22,988 nucleotides of DNA from positions 1-22,988 of the forward strand of contig UQUM01000030.1 of NCBI GenBank assembly GCA_900544255.1, written 5' to 3'. The first letter of the stretch is position 1, and the number at the start of each line of letters is the position of its first letter. The notes beneath the pieces are model-generated. The model saw nothing but the letters and a program-made list of their open reading frames with translations. It did not search any database and had not been told where the DNA came from. The DNA is from an uncultured Sutterella sp. (GTDB lineage Bacteria; Pseudomonadota; Gammaproteobacteria; Burkholderiales; Burkholderiaceae_F). Positions 6,409 to 13,740 of the stretch are shown here, piece after piece. Both the position numbers and the translations under genes were made by a program.

Positions 6409-8340
6409 TCAGTGCTTCACTTCCTTGAAGTCGGCATCAACGACATCGTCGTCCTTCTTGCCGGCGTCAGTCTGCTGCGCCTGAGCCCCCTGCTGCTGAG
6501 CCTGCTGGGCCTGAGCCGCCGCCTGATTGAGCTTTTCGCCGATCTTCTGCGCAGCCTGCATCAAGGCTTCGACGCTCTTCTTGATGGCGTCCTTGTCTTC
6601 GCCCTTCGCCTGCGCTTCCACGTCCTTGATCGCGGATTCGCAAGCCGCACGGTCAGCCGCATCCACCTTGTCGCCCAGATCCTTCAGAGTCTTCTGAACC
6701 TGAGCCACGGCGGCATCGGCTTCGTTACGAGCCTGAGCGAGTTCGAAGCGGCGCTGGTCTTCGGCCTTATTGGCTTCGGCGTCCGCCACCATGCGCTTGA
6801 TTTCTTCTTCGCTGAGCCCGGAGCTCGCCTTAATGGTGATCTGGTTTTCCTTACCGGTCGCCTTATCCTTGGCGCTCACATGCAGAATGCCGTTGGCGTC
6901 GATGTCGAACGTGACTTCGATCTGCGGCAGTCCGCGCGGAGAAGGCGGAATTCCTTCGAGGTTGAATTCACCGAGAAGCTTGTTGGAACCGGCCATCTGG
7001 TGTTCGCCCTGGAAGACCTTAATCGTCACCGCCGGCTGATTGTCTTCAGCCGTGGAGAAGACCTGAGAGTGCTTCGTCGGAATCGTGGTGTTGCGCTTAA
7101 TCATCGCCGTCATAACGCCGCCCAAGGTTTCAATACCAAGGGTCAAAGGCGTTACGTCGAGCAGGAGCACGTCGTGACGATCGCCCGTCAGCACGGAGCC
7201 CTGAATCGCGGCGCCGATGGCAACAGCCTCATCGGGGTTCACGTCCTTACGCGGTTCCTTGCCGAAGAATTCACGCACCACTTCCTGCACGCGGGGCATA
7301 CGGGACTGACCGCCCACGAGAATCACGTCGGAGATGTCGGAGACGGAAGCCTTCGCGTCCGCAAGCGCCTTCTTCACCGGTTCAATCGTGCGCTGCACCA
7401 AGTCTTCGACGAGGCTTTCAAACTTCGCACGCGTGATCGTGATGTTCATGTGCTTCGGACCCGTAGCGTCCGCGGTAATGTACGGGAGGTTCACTTCCGT
7501 TTCCTGGCGGCTCGAAAGTTCGATCTTCGCCTTTTCCGCGGCGTCCTTCAGGCGCTGCAGGGCGAGCACGTCCTTCGAGAGGTCGCAACCCGTATCCTTC
7601 TTAAATTCGTCCATCAAGTACTGCATCAGACGATGGTCGAAGTCTTCGCCGCCCAAGAACGTATCGCCGTTCGTCGACAACACTTCAAACTGCTTGTCGC
7701 CGTCCACGTTCGCGATATCAATCACCGAAATATCGAACGTGCCGCCGCCCAAGTCGTACACCGCAATCTTGCGGTCGGCAGTCCCCGCCTTGTCCAAACC
7801 GAAGGCCAACGCCGCAGCCGTCGGTTCGTTGATGATGCGCTTGACTTCGAGACCGGCGATGCGGCCCGCGTCCTTCGTCGCCTGACGCTGGCTGTCGTTA
7901 AAATACGCAGGCACCGTAATCACGGCTTCCGTCACCGGTTCACCGAGATAGTCTTCCGCAGTCTTCTTCATCTTGCGGAGCACTTCCGCGGAAACCTGCT
8001 GCGGCGCCAACTTCTTGTCGCCCAACACCTGCACCCAAGCGTCGCCGTTGTCAGCCTTCACAATGGAAAAAGGCGCACGGGAGATGTCCTTCTGCACTTC
8101 AGCGTCTTCATAACGACGGCCGATCAAACGCTTCACGGCAAAGAGCGTGTTCTTCGGGTTCGTAATGGCCTGGCGCTTAGCAGGAGCACCGACGACGATT
8201 TCGCCGTTTTCAAGATAAGCCACGATTGAGGGCGTCGTGCGGGCGCCTTCCGAGTTTTCGATCACGCGGACCTTGTCGCCTTCCATGATGGCCACGGCCG
8301 AATTGGTGGTGCCAAGGTCGATACCGATAATCTTTGACAT
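6409..8340 (-). CDS. dnaK: Chaperone DnaK (Hsp70)
   Basis: ATP-dependent Hsp70 chaperone that binds exposed hydrophobic segments of clients, working with DnaJ and GrpE. The 643 residues match E. coli DnaK (638). The nucleotide-binding domain opens MSKIIGIDLGTTNSAVAIME and includes VPAYFNDSQRQATKDAG, AVYDLGGGTFDISV and ILVGGQSRMPRVQ. The substrate-binding domain has LLLDVTPLTLGIETLGG, and a helical lid and Gln/Ala-rich tail ending DDDVVDADFKEVKH follow. The ATG at 8340 has AAGGAAG 9 nt upstream. An open stretch of 21 codons before it is not homologous. Its own RpoH-type promoter lies about 110 nt upstream, behind the grpE terminator. Confidence 0.98.
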   Translation of the reverse strand: MSKIIGIDLGTTNSAVAIMEGDKVRVIENSEGARTTPSIVAYLENGEIVVGAPAKRQAITNPKNTLFAVKRLIGRRYEDAEVQKDISRAPFSIVKADNGDAWVQVLGDKKLAPQQVSAEVLRKMKKTAEDYLGEPVTEAVITVPAYFNDSQRQATKDAGRIAGLEVKRIINEPTAAALAFGLDKAGTADRKIAVYDLGGGTFDISVIDIANVDGDKQFEVLSTNGDTFLGGEDFDHRLMQYLMDEFKKDTGCDLSKDVLALQRLKDAAEKAKIELSSRQETEVNLPYITADATGPKHMNITITRAKFESLVEDLVQRTIEPVKKALADAKASVSDISDVILVGGQSRMPRVQEVVREFFGKEPRKDVNPDEAVAIGAAIQGSVLTGDRHDVLLLDVTPLTLGIETLGGVMTAMIKRNTTIPTKHSQVFSTAEDNQPAVTIKVFQGEHQMAGSNKLLGEFNLEGIPPSPRGLPQIEVTFDIDANGILHVSAKDKATGKENQITIKASSGLSEEEIKRMVADAEANKAEDQRRFELAQARNEADAAVAQVQKTLKDLGDKVDAADRAACESAIKDVEAQAKGEDKDAIKKSVEALMQAAQKIGEKLNQAAAQAQQAQQQGAQAQQTDAGKKDDDVVDADFKEVKH

Positions 8341-8448
8341 CTGTTTAACTTCCTTTTCATCGGCGAAACGCTCTTTCCGCTCCGCCCCTCTGTTTAAACC
8401 CATTGCCTCCGGGACGTTTCGTGAACGTTCCCCTCGGCGGATAACCCC

Positions 8449-8478
8449 TATATGGGGACGGGGGTGTTTTTTTCAACC
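8449..8478 (-). promoter_or_regulatory. RpoH (sigma32) promoter for dnaK
   Basis: On the minus strand GGTTGAA (8478-8472), a 14-nt spacer and CCCCATATA (8457-8449) fit the heat-shock consensus CTTGAA-N(13-15)-CCCCATNTA. The start would be near 8441, giving a leader of about 100 nt that contains an imperfect hairpin (about 8413-8434). Confidence 0.82.
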
Positions 8479-8517
8479 GTTTCCCTAAAAAAATTTTCAA
8501 CACTCGTCGCCGTTGTG

Positions 8518-8558
8518 AAAAAAACGGCCGGAAAACCGAAGTCTCCGACCGTTTTTTT
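8518..8558 (-). terminator. grpE terminator
   Basis: AAAAAAACGGCCGG (8518-8531) and CCGACCGTTTTTTT (8545-8558) form a long stem whose minus-strand version ends in seven T residues. It lies 24 nt after the grpE stop and separates grpE from the dnaK promoter. Confidence 0.88.
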
Positions 8559-8582
8559 GGTACTGATTTTTCGAGAAACCGA

Positions 8583-9242
8583 TCAACCCTGAACTACGCT
8601 CACCATTGCGGGACGCAACACGCGTTCATGAATGAGCCAGCCGCGCTGAAACACCTGCGCGACGTGCCCCGCGGTCAACCCCTCCGCCGCGGGCACCATT
8701 GCAATCGCCTGCTGGGTGTTGGGATCGAACTTTTCGTTCTTGGGGTCGATCATCTTCATGCCGCTCACTTCAAGCGCGTGCACCAACTGACGGTAGGTGG
8801 CCTGCACGCCTTCTTTCATCGGACCTTCCATATCCTGTGAGACTTCGATCGCCTTCTCAAGGCTGTCCACCACCGGGAGGAGGTTCTGGGCGAACTTTTC
8901 AATGCTGAATTTCTGCGCCTTCTGTACGTCTTCGGCGCAACGGCGGCGCACGTTTTCCATTTCGGCGACAGCCCGCACATAAAGGTCAAAGTGTTCTGCG
9001 GCCTTGGCGTTGGCGGCTTCCAACTTCTTCGCCGTTTCGGCGAGTTCGTCCACTTCGGCCTTCGCAGCGTCCGCAGCCGCCTCATTTTCCGCCTTGTCGC
9101 CGCACCGGCAGGCGTCCCCGCCGCAGCCGCAACCTTCGGCCTTCTGTTCGTTAGCCTGTTCGGCCGCCTGAGCCGCGGCTTTGAGAGCTTCCGCCGCCTT
9201 GTCCGCTGCGCCCGCAAGTTTCTGTTCGTTGTTGTCGGCCAT
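8583..9242 (-). CDS. grpE: Nucleotide exchange factor GrpE
   Basis: GrpE releases ADP from DnaK and acts as the thermosensor of the Hsp70 cycle. The 219 residues have a long N-terminal Ala/Glu-rich coiled coil (about 50-110). The conserved core reads RAVAEMENVRRRCAEDVQKA and KFAQNLLPVVDSLEKAI, and the C-terminal beta domain has NPNTQQAIAMVPA, VAQVFQRGW and RVLRPAMVSV. It is about 20 residues longer than E. coli GrpE. The disordered N-terminus carries a Cys/Gly cluster with Cys38, Cys40, Cys45 and Cys47 (EGCGCGGDACRCGD), which is not part of the usual family. The ATG at 9242 has GGAG about 10 nt upstream. Its RpoH-type promoter overlaps the end of hemH. Confidence 0.95.
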   Translation of the reverse strand: MADNNEQKLAGAADKAAEALKAAAQAAEQANEQKAEGCGCGGDACRCGDKAENEAAADAAKAEVDELAETAKKLEAANAKAAEHFDLYVRAVAEMENVRRRCAEDVQKAQKFSIEKFAQNLLPVVDSLEKAIEVSQDMEGPMKEGVQATYRQLVHALEVSGMKMIDPKNEKFDPNTQQAIAMVPAAEGLTAGHVAQVFQRGWLIHERVLRPAMVSVVQG

Positions 9243-9281
9243 TTTATTTTGACTCCGCCAATAGAGAATTAAGGTGTTGAC

Positions 9282-9311
9282 AATATGGGGACGGTTGTCC
9301 GAAATTTCAAG
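9282..9311 (-). promoter_or_regulatory. RpoH (sigma32) promoter for grpE
   Basis: On the minus strand CTTGAA (9311-9306), a 15-nt spacer and CCCCATATT (9290-9282) are an almost perfect heat-shock promoter. The -35 element overlaps the hemH stop codon (9307-9309). The predicted start near 9275 leaves about a 30-nt leader. Confidence 0.87.
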
Positions 9312-10299
9312 CCGCCTCCTTTTCGAGCGCCGATTTCACGACGGCCGCGTAGGCTTTCACGGCATCTTCCCCGTCATTTAAGGCCGGTATGTACCGAAAT
9401 TCCCGACCACCCGCCGCTTCGTAAGATTTTTTAAGCTCATCGGCAATTTCTTCCAATGTTTCGAGGCAATCCGCCGCAAACCCCGGACACATCACATCGA
9501 GCCGCAGCACGCCCTCACGCGCCATCTGCGGCACCACGTCCGCCGTTGCGGGCTTAAGCCATTCGCCGCGGCCGAATTTGGACTGAAATGCCACGCTCCA
9601 GGCTTCTTTTTTCAGCCCCAACCGTTCCGCCACCAATCGCGCGGTCTCGCGGCATTCTTTTTCGTAGGCCGAACCATTATCAACACTTTTCTGCGGAATG
9701 CCGTGGAAACTGAAAAGAAGGTGTCCCTTACCGGTGAGAAATCCCTTGCGATCCCAATGTCGGCGCACTTTTTCCGCCAGCGCTTCGATGTAGTCCGGAT
9801 GGTCAAAGTAATGTCGAATCCGCACTACCTCGCCCTGCCAACCCGTCTTTTGCAGCACGGCGTCCACGGCGTCGTAGACGGCCGCCGTCGTCTGCGTAGC
9901 TTCCTGCGCAAAAAGAGGCAGCACCACAAGGCGTTTAAACCCTCCTTTGAGAGCTTCCGGCAACACGTCCGCCACACGCTCCGTTCCGTAACGCATCGCC
10001 CAGCGAACGCAAAAACCTCCACCCAAAACGCTTCCAAGGGCCTGCGCCGTCTTTTCCGTCGTGACGACCAAGGGAGAACCTTCGGGCGTCCAAACCGTCC
10101 GATAGCGCGCCGCCGACGCCTCACAGCGCTTGGGGAGAATCACGCCGTGCAGGATCGGCCACCAAAGAATCTTGGGCATCTCGACCACACGCCGGTCACC
10201 CAAAAATTCTGCCAGGTAGGTTTTAAGCGCCGCCGGGGTCGGTTCCGCCGGCGATCCCGTGTTCACGAGCAGTACGAGCGTGTCGGCAACGGCAGTCAT
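9307..10299 (-). CDS. hemH: Ferrochelatase
   Basis: Inserts ferrous iron into protoporphyrin IX, the last step of protohaem synthesis. The 330-residue protein has the N-terminal VLLVNTGSPAEPTPAALKTYLAEFL block, the catalytic His199 in LLFSFHGIPQKSVDNG, FQSKFGRGEWLKPAT, and CPGFAADCLETLEEI with the conserved Glu280. The ATG at 10299 has AGGAGA 8 nt upstream. An upstream in-frame extension of 27 codons reads through a terminator and is rejected. hemH beside grpE is a familiar betaproteobacterial order. The SD region (CAGGAGA) is also complementary to the anti-SD segment of the Fur-linked sRNAs at 20400-20805, though only over 7 nt. Confidence 0.95.
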   Translation of the reverse strand: MTAVADTLVLLVNTGSPAEPTPAALKTYLAEFLGDRRVVEMPKILWWPILHGVILPKRCEASAARYRTVWTPEGSPLVVTTEKTAQALGSVLGGGFCVRWAMRYGTERVADVLPEALKGGFKRLVVLPLFAQEATQTTAAVYDAVDAVLQKTGWQGEVVRIRHYFDHPDYIEALAEKVRRHWDRKGFLTGKGHLLFSFHGIPQKSVDNGSAYEKECRETARLVAERLGLKKEAWSVAFQSKFGRGEWLKPATADVVPQMAREGVLRLDVMCPGFAADCLETLEEIADELKKSYEAAGGREFRYIPALNDGEDAVKAYAAVVKSALEKEAA

Positions 10300-10350
10300 C
10301 GACGATGTCTCCTGTAGGGGAACGGTGAAAGGAAAAATTTTAAGCCGCCG

Positions 10351-10378
10351 ACAACAAAACGGGCCGCCGAAGCGACCC
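10351..10378 (-). terminator. Terminator after the VUT transporter
   Basis: On the minus strand GGGTCGC, loop TTCG and GCGGCCC give a 7-bp stem (one G-U) capped by the very stable UUCG tetraloop, followed by GTTTTGTTGT. It lies 51 nt after the transporter stop and 51 nt before the hemH ATG. Confidence 0.75.
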
Positions 10379-10429
10379 ATTTTTTTGCAAACGACGGGCG
10401 AAACTTACGCCCTGCGGCTTAAACCGCGT

Positions 10430-11008
10430 TTAAACGCGAGCCGGAACCGTTTCCGCCGCGACGGATCCTGTGCGCACCATGCGCATCATGAGGATCAAAA
10501 CGGCCGCCAACACGCTCATTTCAAACTTACCCAGCACCTGGCCCACAATGTAGTTGAGGTCACCGAACGCGATGGTAAGAAAGAGGAGCGAATCCACGAC
10601 GGAACCCGCAAACCCCGAAGCGACGATCGCCCACGCCGGGAAACGGCGGCGCAGCGGCGTATAGACGATCAAGTCGGCGGTTTCGGAAAAGAGGAACGCC
10701 ACCGCGGAAGCAATCACGAGACTCGGTTCACTTAAAAAGGCTGAGAGAACGGTGCCCCCCACGATGCAGTAAAACGCCCAGCGGGTGCCCAAAAAGTGAT
10801 GTACGCCGTCGCGAAGGACGAGCGCCAACCCCGCCAAAAGAACGCCCGACGGCGCCATGATGCCGGGCCACACGGGAACCACACAGGGGCCGTCCGCGGT
10901 ACACACGAGTCCCACGTTCATCACGACCCAGTTGCTCACCGGAATGGTGAGAATAAAAAGAACGGCAAAGATCCAGCCCTTCACCGTATAAAAGCTCATA
11001 TGCTGCAT
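10430..11008 (-). CDS. VUT family transporter, probable queuosine-precursor uptake (YhhQ-like)
   Basis: Inner-membrane protein of 192 residues with about six hydrophobic segments. Blocks such as APSGVLLAGLALVLRDGVH, ASAVAFLFSETADLIVYTPLRRR and ASGFAGSVVDSLLFLTIAFG fit the DUF165/VUT family. E. coli YhhQ of that family imports preQ0/preQ1, the free bases used for queuosine in tRNA. The link here is supported only by family and by queA-tgt at 17986-20225 in the same window; no preQ1 riboswitch is visible. The ATG at 11008 is favoured over the one at 10999 because GGGAG lies 9 nt upstream. Confidence 0.75.
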   Translation of the reverse strand: MQHMSFYTVKGWIFAVLFILTIPVSNWVVMNVGLVCTADGPCVVPVWPGIMAPSGVLLAGLALVLRDGVHHFLGTRWAFYCIVGGTVLSAFLSEPSLVIASAVAFLFSETADLIVYTPLRRRFPAWAIVASGFAGSVVDSLLFLTIAFGDLNYIVGQVLGKFEMSVLAAVLILMMRMVRTGSVAAETVPARV

Positions 11009-11067
11009 ATGGCGTTACTCCCGACCACAGACGGTGCGATGAACCGAAGCGGTCTTTTAAGTGAATT

Positions 11068-11100
11068 GAAAGAAGGGCGGAATTCTATCGAAAACCGCCC
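11068..11100 (-). terminator. Terminator of the apbE-radical SAM operon
   Basis: On the minus strand GGGCGG (11100-11095) pairs with CCGCCC (11080-11075), with an inner TTC/GAA pairing across a TT/TT internal loop, followed by TTCTTTC. It lies 12 nt after the radical SAM stop. The weak T-tract lowers confidence. Confidence 0.55.
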
Positions 11101-11112
11101 GTCTTGGAAACT

Positions 11113-11889
11113 TCAACCGTACGTGTGGGCAGAAATCCCTTCGGCACGCACCAAGTCGGCAATGCGCTCGAGTTCTTCCGGCGCGGCTTTCCGCAGGGCC
11201 TTATCCGGCGTATCGCGCGCCACGGTGTAAATATCGACGCCGGCCGGCCGGATGTCCGCCACCGTCTTCACCCACGGCAACACGTAGTCGTCCGTCGTAT
11301 TGTCGACGCTCTTCCCTTGCCACGTTCCTTTCATGAACATCGTCTGAATGATGCAGCGTCCTCCGCAGGCCTTCATGCGTTCGATGACGACGTTGACGTC
11401 GTAGGGGCAGTTCGGGCGATCCACGAAACGGATGTACTCGGGGTTCACCGTATCGAGTTTGAGACACGCCTTATCGAGCTTTTTCACGGCTTCAAAGACC
11501 CTCGGCTTCGTGAGATGCGTGGCGTTTGTAAGAAGACAGACTTTCGCCTCCGGATAGTACTTGTCCCGAAGGAGCTTCACGTCATCGGCAATCCGGTCAA
11601 AGTCCGGATGCGACGTGGGTTCCCCGTTGCCGGAAAAGGTAAGCGCATCGAGCGTTTCCCCGGCGGCCTTCATGGCCGACAAGCGTTTTTCCAATTCCGT
11701 CCTCACGCACTCCCGCGTCGGCAATTTCGCCTTAGGTCGAAAATCGTCGTTAAACCCGCATTCGCAGTAAATGCAGTCAAAACTGCAGACCTTGCCGTCT
11801 TCAGGCAAAAGATTCACGCCGAGGCTGCGCCCCAACCGGCGGCTTTTCACGGGCCCGAATACGGGCGACGGATAAATCACGGTAGCCAT
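11113..11889 (-). CDS. Radical SAM protein (COG0731-type)
   Basis: A 258-residue radical SAM enzyme. The [4Fe-4S] motif is Cys35-x3-Cys39-x2-Cys42 (VCSFDCIYC). The N-terminus FGPVKSRRLGRSLGVNLLP is characteristic of the COG0731 group related to wybutosine-type Fe-S oxidoreductases. TFSGNGEPTSHPDF, LLTNATHL and LKLDTVNPEYIRFVDRP follow the usual SAM-binding strands. The substrate is unknown, and a tRNA-modification role cannot be claimed from this alone. The ATG at 11889 has AAGGA about 9 nt upstream, inside the end of apbE, whose stop is only 3 nt before this start. The two are therefore almost certainly co-translated, which suggests a functional tie to protein flavinylation or mere operon sharing. 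Confidence 0.85.
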   Translation of the reverse strand: MATVIYPSPVFGPVKSRRLGRSLGVNLLPEDGKVCSFDCIYCECGFNDDFRPKAKLPTRECVRTELEKRLSAMKAAGETLDALTFSGNGEPTSHPDFDRIADDVKLLRDKYYPEAKVCLLTNATHLTKPRVFEAVKKLDKACLKLDTVNPEYIRFVDRPNCPYDVNVVIERMKACGGRCIIQTMFMKGTWQGKSVDNTTDDYVLPWVKTVADIRPAGVDIYTVARDTPDKALRKAAPEELERIADLVRAEGISAHTYG

Positions 11890-11892
11890 TCG

Positions 11893-12951
11893 TCAGTCCT
11901 TTCTTGCTTTGATGACATGAAGTCGGATCGTTTCGTCCGTGAGCTTTAATCGCGGCGCGAGGGCTTCGCTCACCCAAGCCTCTTTTTCATCCCCGGACAG
12001 CACAAAGGCCTCAATGTCCGTACGTCGCGCGAGAAACGTCAATGCCCGCGCCTTCCCCATCGCAAAAAGCGCCGTACACCACCCGTCGGCCTTTGCGCCG
12101 TCGGCATCCACAATTGTGACGGAACTGAAGGACAAAGGCACCGGCCGGCCGGTCGCGCCGCTCAGGATGTGTCCGTAACGCTTGCCGTCCTTCATGAAGT
12201 AGCGTTCGTAGTCACCGGACGTAATGACGGACACGTTTCCTGGCGTTTCAATGACGGCGAGCATTTCGTTACGATCCCTGCGGGGATCCTGCACCCCCAC
12301 GCGCCAGTTTCGGCCGCCCTCGCCCGAGCCCATCAGCACGATGTTGCCGCCCAAATCGAGAATGCCGCTCTCGGCTCCGGCTTTCTGAAGTTCCTTTGCC
12401 GCCGCAGTTCCGATCCAGCCTTTGGCAATGGCCCCCAAATCCACGTTCTGGCCTTCGCCGATTTTTACGCGGCAACGCCCCGCTTCGTCCGGTGCCAACT
12501 TCGTCTCAATCCGGCGCCAATCGACGTGTTTCTTCGCTTCGTCAATCACCGCATCGCTCGGCACCGAATCGCCGCCGAAACCGATTTTCCACACGTTCAC
12601 CACCGGCCCGATGGTGGGATCAAAAGCCCCTTCCGACTCCCGGGCAATGGTTTTTGCGCTCTCCATCAGTTGCGCCACCCGACAGTCCGTTTTCTGCCAT
12701 TTCCCCGGATGGCGGTTTATGTCCTGCATCGGCCCTTCGCCGTGGACGGTAAAAAGCGTTTCATAGTCACTGATGAGACTTTCATAGCGATTAGTGAGTT
12801 CGTCCGCCGTCGTCTTGTCTTTTGCGGTCATCGTCCCCTGTACGAGGGTGCCCATGGCGTACCCCAAATACTGAGCGGTCTCCGCACCGGCCCCGAATGA
12901 AGCCAGTCCCAAGAGCGCCCCCGCCAATCCCATGCGCCAACGATTCATCAT
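11893..12951 (-). CDS. apbE: FAD:protein FMN transferase ApbE
   Basis: Periplasmic transferase that takes FMN from FAD and attaches it covalently to Ser/Thr of target proteins. The 352 residues start with a Sec signal (RWRMGLAGALLGLASFGAGA). ApbE landmarks are YAMGTLVQGTM, ESEGAFDPTIGPVVNVW, NVDLGAIAKGW (about 170-179), SGILDLGGNI (about 196-204), ITSGDYERYF, GHILSGATGRPV and ADGWCTALFAMG near the metal site. The ATG at 12951 has AGGA 7 nt upstream; a TTG one codon earlier is the only alternative. A likely substrate, the FMN-binding domain protein at 13110-13439, is the next gene upstream, but a strong terminator separates them, so apbE probably has its own promoter, which I could not identify. 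Confidence 0.94.
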   Translation of the reverse strand: MMNRWRMGLAGALLGLASFGAGAETAQYLGYAMGTLVQGTMTAKDKTTADELTNRYESLISDYETLFTVHGEGPMQDINRHPGKWQKTDCRVAQLMESAKTIARESEGAFDPTIGPVVNVWKIGFGGDSVPSDAVIDEAKKHVDWRRIETKLAPDEAGRCRVKIGEGQNVDLGAIAKGWIGTAAAKELQKAGAESGILDLGGNIVLMGSGEGGRNWRVGVQDPRRDRNEMLAVIETPGNVSVITSGDYERYFMKDGKRYGHILSGATGRPVPLSFSSVTIVDADGAKADGWCTALFAMGKARALTFLARRTDIEAFVLSGDEKEAWVSEALAPRLKLTDETIRLHVIKARKD

Positions 12952-13029
12952 CAATACATCCTGTCGTGTTCAACAAAGTTCCGCCATTGTCTCACAATCA
13001 ATCAGCCCATAATGAGCCGAATTCCCCAT

Positions 13030-13072
13030 AAAAAATCTGCCGAAGACCCCGTAAGATCCCGGCAGATTTTTT
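13030..13072 (-). terminator. Terminator after the FMN-binding protein gene
   Basis: AAAAAATCTGCCG (13030-13042) and CGGCAGATTTTTT (13060-13072) form a perfect 13-bp stem with T-runs on both strands. It lies 37 nt after the stop and appears bidirectional. Confidence 0.9.
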
Positions 13073-13109
13073 GCGTTTCAGGCGCGGAGCATCACTGCGC
13101 CGCAGCTGA

Positions 13110-13439
13110 TTACTTGGCCTTCGCGAGCGCCTGGTTCACGGCGGTGATGATGCCCTTCGAGGAATTGGAGGCACCCGTCACGGCCTTGACGCCGTCCGTG
13201 CCGTTCTTCTTCACGATGTCCTTGGCGAGTTTCTTTTCCGCAGCGCCCAGGAGCATCGGGGTTTCACCGTGCTTCACGACCTTGACGGCAGCGACCTTAC
13301 CGCCCTTTACCTGCACCTGAACGGTGATTTCGGAAGCGTTGCCCGTGCCCACGCCTTCGTAGGTACCGTCCTTGTAAGCGGCGTTGGCGCCGGCGCAAAT
13401 AAGAGCAGCGGAAGCCGCCACAACGATCTGCTTGATCAT
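13110..13439 (-). CDS. Secreted FMN-binding domain protein
   Basis: A 109-residue exported electron carrier. A Sec signal (MIKQIVVAASAALICAGANA) leaves a mature protein of about 89 residues that is a single FMN_bind (PF04205) domain. The flavinylation motif GVKAVTGASNSSKG is at 83-96, and by analogy with NqrC/RnfG (SGATxT) the attachment residue would be Ser91. The protein resembles the flavinylated domains that feed secreted fumarate- or urocanate-type reductases. The neighbours fit: the flavoprotein reductase lies upstream at 13741-15150 and ApbE downstream. AAGGA precedes the ATG at 13439 by about 11 nt. A 14-of-16 palindrome lies about 160 nt upstream. The redox partner assignment is inference from gene order. 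Confidence 0.9.
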   Translation of the reverse strand: MIKQIVVAASAALICAGANAAYKDGTYEGVGTGNASEITVQVQVKGGKVAAVKVVKHGETPMLLGAAEKKLAKDIVKKNGTDGVKAVTGASNSSKGIITAVNQALAKAK

Positions 13440-13599
13440 CTTTATGTTGTCCTTTTGAGGTAACGGAAACCGTCCGTCCCCGAGAGAGACGCCCGACGAT
13501 TTCCTTACGGCAATCGAACCATTCGATTGCTCTGACGGGCGGAATACTAAGCAAAAATTCTTGATATCGGGTAATTCTTTGTATCTACGAAACTGAAAA

Positions 13600-13615
13600 A
13601 TTGTGTTAACCCAAT
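13600..13615. promoter_or_regulatory. Candidate operator palindrome
   Basis: ATTGTGTTAACCCAAT reads the same on both strands except for one symmetric pair (ATTG-x-GTTAAC-x-CAAT). It is in the 300-base gap between the flavoprotein reductase and the FMN-binding gene. Its TTG-N8-CAA frame is FNR-like in outline, but it lacks the TTGAT/ATCAA half-sites, so the regulator is unknown. The rest of 13440-13659 is AT-rich without a clear -35/-10 pair or gene. Confidence 0.4.
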
Positions 13616-13659
13616 GACAAGCCGAGGTCTTGCATCAATACTTTCGACGGCAGACGCCG

Positions 13660-13695
13660 AAAAAAACCGGATTCTCAATCGCTTGAGAACCCGGT
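13660..13695 (-). terminator. Terminator of the fumarate-reductase-like gene
   Basis: In the minus-strand RNA ACCGGGUUCUCAA, loop GCGA and UUGAGAAUCCGGU form a 13-bp stem with one G-U pair, capped by a GNRA tetraloop and followed by seven T residues. It lies 45 nt after the stop. Confidence 0.9.
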
Positions 13696-13702
13696 CTCGT
13701 CA

Positions 13703-13723
13703 GAATTTCTGAGTCAGAAATTC
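13703..13723. repeat. Perfect inverted repeat before the terminator
   Basis: GAATTTCTG (13703-13711) and CAGAAATTC (13715-13723) form a 9-bp perfect stem with a 3-nt loop, between the reductase stop and its terminator. It is probably a 3' UTR stem; a protein-binding site cannot be excluded. Confidence 0.5.
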
Positions 13724-13740
13724 CGCTGCACTATGTGCGA

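Noticed and set aside
6412..8229. Long plus-strand open frame (605 codons) opposite dnaK
   Set aside because: It is the antisense shadow of dnaK caused by GC-biased codons. The translation has no recognisable domain, and the dnaK frame is certain.
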